Notes: generated from the sequence alone by a model not told the origin. A DNA stretch of 15,454 bases from JBGPJM01 sp041485385 (GCA_041485385.1 JBGPJM010000111.1:1-15454), one strand, 5' to 3'. Shown: positions 1 through 7,753, counted from the stretch's first letter. Numbers and translations are program-made.

Positions 1-2170
1 CCTCCCCCACCCCCGCCCCCCTCATCACCGCCGCCCCAACCCCCGGGAACGCCAAGAGCAGCAGCGAGTTGAACACCACCAGCAGCGTGCCCCCCTCGTG
101 CCCCAGCACGCCCATCCACAAGGGCAGCGCCCGCCCGATCCGCGACCCCACCAGCGCCGCCACCGCCATCACCGCGATCGCGCTCAGCGAGAACACCAGA
201 TTCATCATGATCGTCTTCCGCGCCCGCCGCGCCAGCTTTGCGGCCCACGGAACAACCCCCAGGTCGTCCGACAGCAGCACGATGTCCGCCGACTCCAGCG
301 CCGCGTCCGAGCCGATGGACCCGATGCCGATCGCGACGTCCGCCGCCGCCAGCGCCGGCGCATCGTTCACGCCGTCGCCGATCACCCCCACCGCGCGCCT
401 CCCCGCCCCCTTCCCCATCGCGCCGGCGCGCCCCGGATCGGACGTCCCCGCGGCCTTCAGCCGCTCGACAGCCGCGACCTTGTCCCCGGGAAGCAGCTCG
501 GCGCGCCACTCGTCCAGCCCCAGCGCCCGGGCCACGTGCTCCGCCGTCGCGCGGTTGTCACCGGTCAGCATGCACACCGGCCTGATCCCCAGCTCGTGCA
601 GCCGGCTCACAAGCTCGGGCGCCCCCGGCCTGATCTGGTCCGAGAGCACCAGCACGCCCGCCTGGTCGTTCCACGCGACGACCGTGCCGATCTGCCCGCG
701 ACCCTGCACGCCTGCCAGCTCCTCCGCCAGCCGCGCCCGCAGGCACGCCGGGATGATCTCCTCCACAAACACATACGTCCCCAGCCGCGCCTCCTTCCCC
801 GCGTGCATCCCGCTCACGCCCCGCCCCGCCACGAACCGGCCCCCCTCGATCATCGCGGGGTCGATGTGCCGGTCGCGCGCGGCGCCCCGCACCGCCGCCG
901 CGATCGGGTGCGTCGACTCCTGCTCCAGCCCCGCCGCCACCGCGAGCAGATCGTGCTCGTCCGACCACGCCACCGGGCGCACCTGCCACAGCCGCGGCTT
1001 GCCCACCGTCAGCGTGCCGGTCTTGTCGAACGCCACCGCGCGCATGCGCGCCAGCCGCTCGATCGCCTGGCCCCCCTTGAACAGCACGCCGCCGCGCGCC
1101 CCGCGCGCGATCGCCGCCAGTGTCGCCGTCGGCGTCGAGATAATCAGCGCGCACGGCGACATCACGATCAGGAGCGTGATCGCCGTGTACACCGCCCCCC
1201 CGGCCCCCCCGACGCCGGCGCCGACCAGCGGCACGTCCAACCCCAGCCACCACACCAGCAGCACAAGGATGCTCGCCCCCAGCACCCCCAGCGCGTACGG
1301 CTGGCTCAGCCGGTCGATCACCCTCTGCACCGGCTCCCGCTGCTGCTGCGCCTCGATCACCAGGTTCAGGATCCGCTGCAGGCTCGACTCCGACGCCGCC
1401 CGCGACACCCGCGCCTCGATCGGGTTCCCCACGTTGATGGTCCCGGCGTAGAGCTCATCGCCGGGGCGGACATCCCGCGGCATGCTCTCCCCCGTGAGAT
1501 TCGCCTGGTCGATCGCCGAGTCGCCGACAGCCACGACCGCGTCGGTCGGCACCAGCTCGCCGGGGAGGATCTTGATGCGGTCGCCCGCCACAAGCGACTC
1601 CGGGCTCACCTGCTCCCAGCGCCCGGCGGCGCCGTCGCCCGTCAGCGAGTCCGCGCCCTCCGGGAGGGAGGCGGGAGGGGGAGGAGGGGGGGCGACCCAT
1701 TTCATCGCCGCCGTGGGCATCAGCTTGTGCAGCGCCTCGACCGCCCGGGTGGTCCGCGCCATCGCCATCGCCTCCAGCGCGCCCGAGAGCACGAAGAGGA
1801 ACAGCAGGAGCGCCCCTTCCCCCGGAGCCCCGACCCACGCCGCGAGGGCCGCGCCCACCGCCATCAGCACGTCAATGTCGAACTTCCGCCCCCGCAGCGC
1901 CGCCAGCGCCGCCCGCCCGCCATGGAACATCCCGATCGCCAGGCTCGCCCAGTACAGCCCATGCCCGGTGCCCGGCAGACCCGCCCCCTTGACGAGAATG
2001 AACCCGGCCACCAGCAGCGACCCGGCGAAGAGCGCCGCCCAGAGCTCCCCCACCGGCGAGAGCACCCACTCCCACACCGTCTCCGGTCGCCTCATCCGCA
2101 GGCCCGCGGCCGCCAGCGCGTGCCCCGCCGGGGGGTAGTTGGTCGGAGACGTGCCGGCGGTCGAGGCCAT
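1..2170 (-). CDS. P1B-4-type heavy-metal translocating P-type ATPase (partial, C-terminus off the left edge)
   Basis: ATP-driven inner-membrane exporter of transition metals. The frame opens at the ATG at 2170 and stays open for 723 codons to the window edge. All P-type motifs are present: TGES at 226-229 (actuator), DKTGT from D382 (phosphorylation site), TGDN at 536-539, and GDGVNDAP from G598. TM6 carries SPC (S338-P339-C340) rather than CPC, and TM8 carries HEGGT (H691 onward). That pair marks the P1B-4 subgroup (CoaT, CtpD, PfeT), whose known substrates are Co2+, Fe2+ and Zn2+. There is no N-terminal heavy-metal-associated domain, as is usual for this subgroup. About 30 residues are probably missing at the end. 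A Pro-rich insertion encoded around 1660-1693 precedes the actuator domain. No Shine-Dalgarno precedes the start. The family is certain; the metal is not. Confidence 0.93.
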   Translation of the reverse strand, partial: MASTAGTSPTNYPPAGHALAAAGLRMRRPETVWEWVLSPVGELWAALFAGSLLVAGFILVKGAGLPGTGHGLYWASLAIGMFHGGRAALAALRGRKFDIDVLMAVGAALAAWVGAPGEGALLLFLFVLSGALEAMAMARTTRAVEALHKLMPTAAMKWVAPPPPPPASLPEGADSLTGDGAAGRWEQVSPESLVAGDRIKILPGELVPTDAVVAVGDSAIDQANLTGESMPRDVRPGDELYAGTINVGNPIEARVSRAASESSLQRILNLVIEAQQQREPVQRVIDRLSQPYALGVLGASILVLLVWWLGLDVPLVGAGVGGAGGAVYTAITLLIVMSPCALIISTPTATLAAIARGARGGVLFKGGQAIERLARMRAVAFDKTGTLTVGKPRLWQVRPVAWSDEHDLLAVAAGLEQESTHPIAAAVRGAARDRHIDPAMIEGGRFVAGRGVSGMHAGKEARLGTYVFVEEIIPACLRARLAEELAGVQGRGQIGTVVAWNDQAGVLVLSDQIRPGAPELVSRLHELGIRPVCMLTGDNRATAEHVARALGLDEWRAELLPGDKVAAVERLKAAGTSDPGRAGAMGKGAGRRAVGVIGDGVNDAPALAAADVAIGIGSIGSDAALESADIVLLSDDLGVVPWAAKLARRARKTIMMNLVFSLSAIAVMAVAALVGSRIGRALPLWMGVLGHEGGTLLVVFNSLLLLAFPGVGAAVMRGAGVGE

Positions 2171-2206
2171 GAACAAAGCTAAGGCAAAGGGGTTATGGGA
2201 ATCGAA

Positions 2207-2239
2207 TGAGACGAAGTCTCAGGTATCCGGCCGGAGACC
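2207..2239. promoter_or_regulatory. two adjacent near-palindromes upstream of the ATPase gene
   Basis: In the 247-bp divergent spacer between the ATPase (minus) and the first cysteine-protein gene (plus), TGAGAC-GAA-GTCTCA (2207-2221) is a perfect 6-bp inverted repeat. It is followed at once by GGTATCCGGCCGGAGACC (2222-2239), palindromic except for one mismatched pair. The first lies 37 bp upstream of the ATPase start, a suitable place for a repressor or activator operator. No metalloregulator gene is seen nearby, so the role is inference; the first element could also act as an RNA hairpin. Confidence 0.3.
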
Positions 2240-2380
2240 GCAGGTCGCGGCCGGCCACTTGTCGATGCAGGATGAACGGGCCACATCCGCCTGACGATGG
2301 ACCCGGTGAGAGGCCTGACAAGCGTGACAAGGAAGTTACACGCACCGCCAGGCACTCCACCGAGTATCACCGATGCAGGA

Positions 2381-2415
2381 CACTCAGCACCTTAGCACTT
2401 AGCACTTGAGCACTC
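2381..2415 (+). repeat. degenerate heptad repeat (GCACTTA-like) before the first cysteine-protein gene
   Basis: Units GCACCTTA, GCACTTA, GCACTTGA and GCACTCCC follow one another, placing CACT every 7-8 nt up to the ATG at 2418. It occupies the place of a ribosome-binding site and contains no Shine-Dalgarno. Comparable tracts precede three other genes in the window. Confidence 0.5.
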
Positions 2416-2417
2416 CC

Positions 2418-2978
2418 ATGGCCGACCTCCACCTCGACCTCCTCGCCCATGTCCGCATCGCCTCCCCCTGCCCCGTGCGCTGGGAGGACATGACCGGCTC
2501 CGACACCGTCCGCCACTGCGCCCAGTGCAACTTGAGCGTCCACAACCTCTCCGCGATGACCCGCGACGACGCCGAATCGCTCCTCGCGAGCCGCGCCGAG
2601 GGCCGCCTCTGCGCCGGCTTCTTCCGGCGCGCCGACGGCACCATCCTTACGCGCGACTGCCCCGTCGGCCTCGCCGCCGTCCGCGCTCGAGTTCGAAGAA
2701 CCGCCGCGCGCGTCGCCGCCGCCCTCGGCCTGGTCGCCGCCGGCACCGTAGCCGCGGCCACCTCCGCTCGCGAGTCGATGGCGCCATCGCCTCTCCGTCT
2801 CCGCGCCCTCCAGCCATTCGCGGCCCTCGCCCACTGGTTCGTCCCCGCGCAGCCGCCCCCGCCCCCACCAGTCCGCGGTCGCTGGCTCGCCGGCGAAGTC
2901 TGCCCCGCACCTCGCCCCGCACCGACAACCAATACAGCCCCACCGCCACCATCCGGCGCCGCCAGCAACGGAGGCTAA
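2418..2978 (+). CDS. cysteine-motif single-TM protein with Pro-rich tail, paralogue 1
   Basis: Function unknown; 186 aa. The N-terminal domain (about 1-90) has five cysteines shared with the two neighbouring paralogues: C18 in SPC, C34 and C37 in CAQC, C65 and C81. They sit in the conserved frame W22-x2-M25-T-G, NLSxHNLSAMT-type (38-48) and FRRADGT (69-75). A probable single membrane helix at about 96-115 follows, then a conserved block LRLRALQPFAA and a tail with six consecutive prolines. The cysteine pattern suggests zinc, iron or redox binding on the cytoplasmic side, which is inference. ATG 2418 aligns with the paralogues (M-x(4-6)-HLDLL). A TTG at 2406 would add MSTP, which resembles the start of paralogue 2, so it remains possible. 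There is no Shine-Dalgarno. It lies 43 nt upstream of paralogue 2. Confidence 0.82.
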   Translation: MADLHLDLLAHVRIASPCPVRWEDMTGSDTVRHCAQCNLSVHNLSAMTRDDAESLLASRAEGRLCAGFFRRADGTILTRDCPVGLAAVRARVRRTAARVAAALGLVAAGTVAAATSARESMAPSPLRLRALQPFAALAHWFVPAQPPPPPPVRGRWLAGEVCPAPRPAPTTNTAPPPPSGAASNGG

Positions 2979-3000
2979 CGGCCACCCCTCCTCCTCTTCT

Positions 3001-3014
3001 GCTCACTGCTCACT
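3001..3014 (+). repeat. two perfect GCTCACT heptads before paralogue 2
   Basis: GCTCACT occurs twice in direct tandem between the stop of paralogue 1 (2978) and the ATG at 3022. The same unit, in degenerate form, appears at 3610-3648 and 10981-11022, and its reverse complement at 10924-10952. Confidence 0.45.
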
Positions 3015-3021
3015 CCAGTCC

Positions 3022-3600
3022 ATGTCCACTCCCACCATCCACCTCGACCTGCTCTCCCAGGTCCGCATCGCCTCCCCTTGCACCGCGCGCTGGGACGAAA
3101 TGACCGGCGACGAGCGCACCCGTTTGTGCTCGCAGTGCAACCTCTGCGTGCACAACCTCTCCGCCATGACACACTCCGAAGCCGAGGCGCTCGTGGCCGG
3201 CGCCGGCCAGGCGTCGGGCGTTTGCGTCCGCCTCTACCGGCGCGCCGATGGCACCGTCATCACCCAGGACTGCCCCGTCGGGTTCGCCAGGGCCCGTGCC
3301 GCGGCACGCAAAATGGCCGCACGCATCGCCGCCGCACTCGCGTTCGCCCTCGCCGGCGGTGCCGCCGCGGCGACCACCTCGAAGAGCCCCTGGGCCGGCG
3401 CCCTGCGCCTGCGGGCCCTCCAACCCTTCGCGGCCATCACCACCTGGCTCACCCCATCCGCCCCTCCGCTCGGACCAATCACCCGCAACCCCGGCTCGTA
3501 CATCATGGGCAAGGTGTCCATGCCCTACATCCCTCCACCACCCGGTCCGCCACCACCGCCGCCGCCGCCGCCCTCCGCGCCGGCAAACAACGGCGACTGA
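3022..3600 (+). CDS. cysteine-motif single-TM protein with Pro-rich tail, paralogue 2
   Basis: Function unknown; 192 aa. It has the same architecture as its neighbours: SPC with C20, W24, MTGDE, CSQCNLC (C36, C39 and an extra C42), VHNLSAMT, then C68 and C84 around LYRRADGT. An Ala-rich hydrophobic helix lies at about 97-118. The conserved block LRLRALQPFAA follows, and a very Pro-rich C-terminus (runs of P near 170-185) is probably outside the membrane. C42 is the only cysteine not matched in the other two copies. The ATG at 3022 is preceded by the GCTCACT heptads and no Shine-Dalgarno. It is probably co-transcribed with the genes on both sides (gaps of 43 and 62 nt). Confidence 0.82.
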   Translation: MSTPTIHLDLLSQVRIASPCTARWDEMTGDERTRLCSQCNLCVHNLSAMTHSEAEALVAGAGQASGVCVRLYRRADGTVITQDCPVGFARARAAARKMAARIAAALAFALAGGAAAATTSKSPWAGALRLRALQPFAAITTWLTPSAPPLGPITRNPGSYIMGKVSMPYIPPPPGPPPPPPPPPSAPANNGD

Positions 3601-3609
3601 CCCCTCCCT

Positions 3610-3648
3610 TCTTACTATTCACTTCTCACCTTCTCGCCTCTCACCTGC
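3610..3648 (+). repeat. degenerate heptad repeat before the zinc-ribbon gene
   Basis: TACT, CACT, CACC, CGCC and CACC recur at 7-8 nt steps in a pyrimidine-rich tract just upstream of the AGGAG at 3652-3656. This is the only heptad-preceded gene here that also has a clear Shine-Dalgarno. Confidence 0.4.
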
Positions 3649-3662
3649 CTCAGGAGCCCCCA

Positions 3663-4148
3663 ATGCCCCTCCTCATCCTCGGCTCAGCCCTCGTCTACGG
3701 CGCCCTGCTGATCACCGCCGTCGGAATGGAGCACGACTACCTCTTCTCCCTCCAGCGCCACCTCCTCTCGCTTGCGCTCTCGGCCTTCGTCGTGCCCGTC
3801 GTCTCGACCTGGCTCGTCACCGAGTTCGTCAACATCGCCTCCCCAAGGCGCCTCTTCGACCGTCGCATCCACGCACGCCTCCAGCGATTCACCCTCGGCC
3901 TGATCGCCGGCACGCTGGGCGCCTGCATCAGCGCTCTGGCCCTGGCCCTCCTCGATATGTCCCTCCCCGATTCGCTGCTCACGGGCGCGAGCGCCGCCTG
4001 CGCCGCCGGCATCGTCCTCGTCCCCCTCTCCCACGCCCGCCGCGGCCACTGCATCCACTGCGGCTACGACCTCTCCGGAGCCTGCATCCTCGCCGGCAAG
4101 GCCGGCGCCGTCTGCTCGGAGTGCGGAACCGACCTGATGCGCGCCTGA
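3663..4148 (+). CDS. four-helix membrane protein with C-terminal zinc ribbon
   Basis: Function unknown; 161 aa. Four hydrophobic segments can be read (about residues 3-22, 34-52, 79-100 and 108-125). They are followed by a cytoplasmic zinc-ribbon signature, CIHCGYDLSG then CSECGTDL near the C-terminus, giving two CxxC knuckles about 20 residues apart. The 'CxxCGYDL...CxECG' ribbon is characteristic of planctomycete proteins. The start ATG at 3663 has AGGAG at 3652-3656, 6 nt away. It sits between two paralogous cysteine-protein genes (62 nt after one, 13 nt before the next), so it is probably in the same operon. No enzymatic motif is visible. Confidence 0.82.
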   Translation: MPLLILGSALVYGALLITAVGMEHDYLFSLQRHLLSLALSAFVVPVVSTWLVTEFVNIASPRRLFDRRIHARLQRFTLGLIAGTLGACISALALALLDMSLPDSLLTGASAACAAGIVLVPLSHARRGHCIHCGYDLSGACILAGKAGAVCSECGTDLMRA

Positions 4149-4161
4149 ACGGGAGTTCCAC

Positions 4162-4722
4162 ATGCCCACCGACATCCACCTCGACCTCCTCGATTCCATC
4201 CAGGTCGCCTCCCCCTGCACCGCCAGCTGGGACGACATGACCGGCGACGAGCGCACCCGCCTCTGCGCCCAGTGCAACCTCCACGTCCACAACTTGAGCG
4301 CCATGACCCGCGCCCAGGCCGAGTCCCTCCTCGCCGGCGCCCGCGCCGGCGGCACCCGCCTGTGCGCCCGCTTCTACCGCCGCGCCGATGGCACCGTCCT
4401 CACCCAGGATTGCCCCATCGGCCTCGCGCGCGTCCGCGCCGCCACCCGCCGGATGATCGGCCGCGCCGCCGCTGCGCTCGCCATGCTGATCGGCGCCGCC
4501 GCCGCCGCCGCAACCACCTCGCGCGACACCTGGGGCGGCTCCCTCCGCCTCCGCGCCGTCCAACCGTTCGCAACCCTCTCGACCTGGCTCATGCCCGCCG
4601 CCCCGCTCCTGGGGCCAATGGCCCCGCGCGGGCGCATGCTCATGGGTGACGTGTGCATCGCGCCGGTCCCACCACCGCCCGCTCCCAGCTTCACCTCGAC
4701 GACCGCGCCGTCCACCCCATGA
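4162..4722 (+). CDS. cysteine-motif single-TM protein with Pro-rich tail, paralogue 3
   Basis: Function unknown; 186 aa. The five shared cysteines are C19, C35, C38, C68 and C84, in the same frame (SPC, W23, MTGDERTR, CAQCNL, VHNLSAMT, FYRRADGT). Its N-terminal domain is very close to that of paralogue 2, for example MTGDERTRLC in both. An Ala-rich membrane helix lies near 98-118, then LRLRAVQPFAT and a conserved short 'MGxV' segment also present in copy 2 (as 'AGEV' in copy 1), then a Pro-rich tail. The ATG at 4162 is preceded by GGGAG at 4151-4155. It is the last gene of the cluster; the next gene is convergent. Confidence 0.83.
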   Translation: MPTDIHLDLLDSIQVASPCTASWDDMTGDERTRLCAQCNLHVHNLSAMTRAQAESLLAGARAGGTRLCARFYRRADGTVLTQDCPIGLARVRAATRRMIGRAAAALAMLIGAAAAAATTSRDTWGGSLRLRAVQPFATLSTWLMPAAPLLGPMAPRGRMLMGDVCIAPVPPPPAPSFTSTTAPSTP

Positions 4723-4850
4723 ACCGGGGTTGAAGCTCCCCATCCAGCCGCGGCGGAATCCGGTCCACTCACTCCGCATCCGGCCCGCGAGTGAAACCCG
4801 CGGAACATGGGGGTCAGTCCAGCGAACGTGCCAAAAAACCGCCGCAAATC

Positions 4851-4867
4851 ATGGGGTATTCCCCCAT
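4851..4867. terminator. possible terminator hairpin between convergent genes
   Basis: ATGGGG-TATTC-CCCCAT is a perfect 6-bp stem with a 5-nt loop, placed between the convergent ends of paralogue 3 (4722) and the moxR-like gene (4925). Read on the minus strand, a TTTTTT run lies 14 nt beyond the stem. That distance is long for a classical intrinsic terminator, so the call is weak. The rest of 4723-4924 shows nothing else recognisable. Confidence 0.3.
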
Positions 4868-4924
4868 TTGGGCGCGCAGGCGCGCAAAAACGATCATCCA
4901 TTCATCCGGATCCGCGGCTTAACC

Positions 4925-6013
4925 CTACCTCATCACCGCGTCCATCTGCCGCTTCTCCTCCGCCGTCGCCCCCTCCACGGGGATCTCCTTCAGCAGCGCA
5001 TCCACGATCCGGTCCGTCGTGATCTGGTCCGCCTCCGCGTTGAAGTTCGTCAGGATCCGGTGCCGCAGCACCGGCTTCGCCACCGAGCGGATGTGCTCCG
5101 GCGTCACATGGTGCGAGCCCAGCAGGATCGCGCGGGCCTTCGCCGCCAGGATCATGTACTCGCTGGCCCGCGGCCCGGCGCCCCACCCCACGTAGTCCTT
5201 CACCAGCTTCGGGCGCTCCGCCCCGCCGTCCATCGGCTCGCTGATCCGCGTCGCCCGCACCAGCCGCAGCGCGTAGCGGATCACGTGGTCCGCCACGGCG
5301 CACGAGCGGACCAGCTCCGTCACCCGCGTGATGTCCGCCGCCGTCAGCACCGGCTCGGGAATGCCGCGCCCGCCGGCCGTCGTTCGACGCACGATTTCCA
5401 GCTCTTCCGCGGCGGAGGGGTAGCTGATCCTGACTTGGAACATGAACCGGTCCAGCTGCGCCTCCGGCAGCGGGTACGTCCCCTCCTGCTCGATCGGGTT
5501 CTGCGTCGCCAGCACGAAGAACGGGTCCGGCAGCTTGTGCTGCATCCCGCCCACCGTCACCTGGTGCTCCTGCATCGCCTCCAGCAGCGCGGCCTGCGTC
5601 TTCGGCGGCGTGCGGTTGATCTCGTCGGCGAGGATCACGTTCGCGAAGATCGGCCCCTTCACGAACCGCAGCTCGCGCGACCCCGTCGACTTGTCCTCCT
5701 CGATCACCTCCGTCCCCGTGATGTCGCTGGGCATCAGGTCCGGCGTGAACTGGATCCGGCTGAACCCCAGGCTGAGCGTCTTGGCGATCGTCGAGATCAA
5801 CAGCGTCTTGGCCAGCCCCGGGACCCCCTCCACCAGCGCGTGCCCGCGGCAGAACATCGCCACCAGGATCTGGTCCACCACCTCGTCCTGCCCGACGATC
5901 ACTTTGTGAATTTGCTCCCGCAGCCGCTCGTACGCCTGCCGCACCTCCACAATCGCCCGCTCCGGCGAAACCGCCCCAGACGCGGCCACACTTCCAGTCA
6001 GCGGATCCGGCAT
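4925..6013 (-). CDS. MoxR-family AAA+ ATPase
   Basis: Cytoplasmic AAA+ chaperone-like ATPase of the MoxR family (362 aa, usual length about 310-350). Walker A is GVPGLAKT at 63-70, Walker B VILADE at 126-131 followed by INRTPPKTQ, sensor 1 is ATQNP with N172, and the arginine-finger region is LDRF with R189. The C-terminal AAA lid domain completes the fold. MoxR proteins help mature or activate partner proteins and are normally encoded next to DUF58, VWA-domain or transglutaminase genes. None of these is adjacent: downstream is the convergent cysteine cluster and upstream the end of the PDZ gene. The ATG at 6013 has GGGAG 7 nt upstream. The N-terminal 20 residues are a probable disordered extension. 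The family is secure; the partner is unknown. Confidence 0.93.
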   Translation of the reverse strand: MPDPLTGSVAASGAVSPERAIVEVRQAYERLREQIHKVIVGQDEVVDQILVAMFCRGHALVEGVPGLAKTLLISTIAKTLSLGFSRIQFTPDLMPSDITGTEVIEEDKSTGSRELRFVKGPIFANVILADEINRTPPKTQAALLEAMQEHQVTVGGMQHKLPDPFFVLATQNPIEQEGTYPLPEAQLDRFMFQVRISYPSAAEELEIVRRTTAGGRGIPEPVLTAADITRVTELVRSCAVADHVIRYALRLVRATRISEPMDGGAERPKLVKDYVGWGAGPRASEYMILAAKARAILLGSHHVTPEHIRSVAKPVLRHRILTNFNAEADQITTDRIVDALLKEIPVEGATAEEKRQMDAVMR

Positions 6014-6100
6014 GTACGCGCTCCCGGCCCCGCCCCCGGACTTCGGTACAACGGATCATACCGCCCACGCAAGGGCGGGCTTCGCCGGCGCGCCCGCGAG

Positions 6101-6119
6101 AAAAAAGGGCCGCGCGCCC
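6101..6119 (-). terminator. rho-independent terminator after the PDZ-protein gene
   Basis: On the minus strand GGGC-GCGCG-GCCC is followed directly by six T residues (plus-strand 6106-6101). It lies about 50 nt downstream of the PDZ-protein stop at 6168 and before the moxR-like start at 6013. It therefore probably ends the sigma/anti-sigma/PDZ transcript and separates it from moxR. Confidence 0.55.
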
Positions 6120-6167
6120 AGAACGGGAGCGCAGCCCTACGAAGGTGTTGCGATGGTGTACCGGCGG

Positions 6168-7688
6168 TCAGGATCTGCGTTCCGGTGCGCGATCACCACC
6201 GCGCTGATTTTCGTGACGCTCGATCATTTTCTCGATCATCTTCTCCAGCCGCTCCATGCGCTCCTCGATCCCCTTCAGACGGTCCACGTCCGCCCCCCCT
6301 TCGGGGGCCATGTCGCCCTTCGCAAACGCGCGGGCCTGCTCGTCCGCCCGGCGCGCGGCCTCCTTCTTCAGAGCCTCGCCAACCACCTTCCGCGCCTGCT
6401 CGCCGCTCTTGAGCGCCCGATCCATCTCCTGCCTGGCCTGGGCCTGCGCCTCCGGAGAAAGGTCGCTCCTCCACCATTCCTGCGGCGTGGTGAAGGTGAA
6501 CCCCTTCGCTCCGGGAGTAACAAATAGGCGGTTCGCCCCTCCCTCCTCACCACCCCGGCCGAACACATCCATACCCAGGGCGATCGATTTCACTTTCGAT
6601 TTCTCGAGCTTCTCGGCCTCGTACTTGGCGACCTTGATCTTCACATCGTGCTTCTGCCCGCGGTGGATCACCGTGAGCTTCACGGTCCCGTTCTCGTCCG
6701 TTTCCCTGAGCGCCCTGCGGACGACGTCCTGGCCGGCAGGCTCCTTGCCGTCCACGCCGACGATGATGTCGTACGGCTCTAGCCCGGCCTTGGCCGCGGG
6801 CAGGTCGTCGTAGACGCCGCTCACCAGCGTCGCGTCGCCCGCTTCGAGGCCGAAATGGCCCAGTAGCGATCGATCGGGATCCGCCAGCTGGATGCCGATC
6901 ATGACCTTCGGCGGCTCGACCTGCATGCCTTGCACGACCCGCGCGCCCCGGAGGCCGCCGACGGCGGTGTCGAACCTCAACTCACCGGCCGGGCCAGCAC
7001 CCAGGCCATTCAGCCGGCGAACTCGCGCCGGGCCGCCACCGGGAGCGTCCAGCGACTCCACCCGCACTTCCCCGCCGTTGTTGTCCGTCTCGATGTTGAA
7101 CTCGAAGACGGCAGTCCCCTTCTCGTCCAGGACCTTGACGTTGCCGCCCTCCCGCTTCACGCGGTCCAGCGGCACCTTCTTGCCGTTGCGCTCGACGCTG
7201 GTGATCTTCCCGTTCTCCATCTTGATGCTGACGCTGTCGTCGTCCTTCACGATCACCATGCTGGATTCGCCGTCGCCGCCCGACGCGGCCCGCGCGACGG
7301 CCCTGGCGCGCCGCTCGCCCTTGCCGGCGGGCTGCTCGTCACCCGGGCGGTCCAGCGCGAGGCTCAGCGTGCCCCCGAGCCGCTGGGCGGGATCAACCCG
7401 CAGCACGTACGCCGTGCTCAGGGAGGGAGCCCGCACGAACTCGCTCCCTCCGGACAGCACCGGCGCGAGCCGGAGGACGCGACCGGTCCCGGCGCCGCCG
7501 AAATCCAGCGTGACATCCGCCATCGAGGGCTCGGCCCCGCGGATCACGCGCACCGCGCGCCCGTCCTGCTCGTCCGGCGGGCAGCAGGGGCTGCACGTCC
7601 CCGCGCTGGCGAGCACCTGCGCAGCGCCCAGCGACATAACCATCCCCGCCACGCCGGTCCCCAGCATCGACTTCCAGGTGAGCTTCAT
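6168..7688 (-). CDS. secreted PDZ-domain protein with C-terminal coiled coil
   Basis: Exported protein of unknown function, 506 aa. A signal peptide (MKLTWKS, then a hydrophobic stretch to about residue 28) gives a probable Sec-dependent envelope protein. The mature N-terminus has a cysteine cluster (C32, C35, C36) but no lipobox. Residues 45-255 are beta-rich with charged repeats and no recognised domain. A PDZ domain spans about 262-355 (IGIQL, AAKAGLEPYDIIVGVDGKE, then a final KLTVIHRG strand). The tail (about 405-495) is highly charged and helical, with MERLEKMIEKMIE suggesting a coiled coil. No protease domain precedes the PDZ, unlike HtrA/DegP. The ATG at 7688 has GGAG 7 nt upstream. 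The frame stays open upstream to 7802, but that part is Gly/Arg low complexity without its own ribosome-binding site. It is the third gene of the sigma operon, 110 nt after the anti-sigma gene. Confidence 0.85.
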   Translation of the reverse strand: MKLTWKSMLGTGVAGMVMSLGAAQVLASAGTCSPCCPPDEQDGRAVRVIRGAEPSMADVTLDFGGAGTGRVLRLAPVLSGGSEFVRAPSLSTAYVLRVDPAQRLGGTLSLALDRPGDEQPAGKGERRARAVARAASGGDGESSMVIVKDDDSVSIKMENGKITSVERNGKKVPLDRVKREGGNVKVLDEKGTAVFEFNIETDNNGGEVRVESLDAPGGGPARVRRLNGLGAGPAGELRFDTAVGGLRGARVVQGMQVEPPKVMIGIQLADPDRSLLGHFGLEAGDATLVSGVYDDLPAAKAGLEPYDIIVGVDGKEPAGQDVVRRALRETDENGTVKLTVIHRGQKHDVKIKVAKYEAEKLEKSKVKSIALGMDVFGRGGEEGGANRLFVTPGAKGFTFTTPQEWWRSDLSPEAQAQARQEMDRALKSGEQARKVVGEALKKEAARRADEQARAFAKGDMAPEGGADVDRLKGIEERMERLEKMIEKMIERHENQRGGDRAPERRS

Positions 7689-7753
7689 TCTGTTTCTCCG
7701 TTTGAGGTTCGGTGGTCCATTCACGCGGACGCGCGCCGCGCCCGCGCCCGTCG

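Noticed and set aside
558..1253. Gly/Arg-rich minus-strand frame within the ATPase
   Set aside because: It is a different frame from the one encoding DKTGT, SPC and TGES, and is low-complexity shadow coding.
98..2182. Very long open frame on the plus strand across the ATPase gene (694 codons, His/Arg/Pro-rich)
   Set aside because: It is a high-GC shadow. The minus-strand frame from 2170 contains all P-type ATPase motifs, while the plus frame has biased composition and no recognisable domain.
2996..3016. CRISPR-like reading of the short direct repeats
   Set aside because: Units are 7 nt with no spacers and no cas genes; they are simple heptads.
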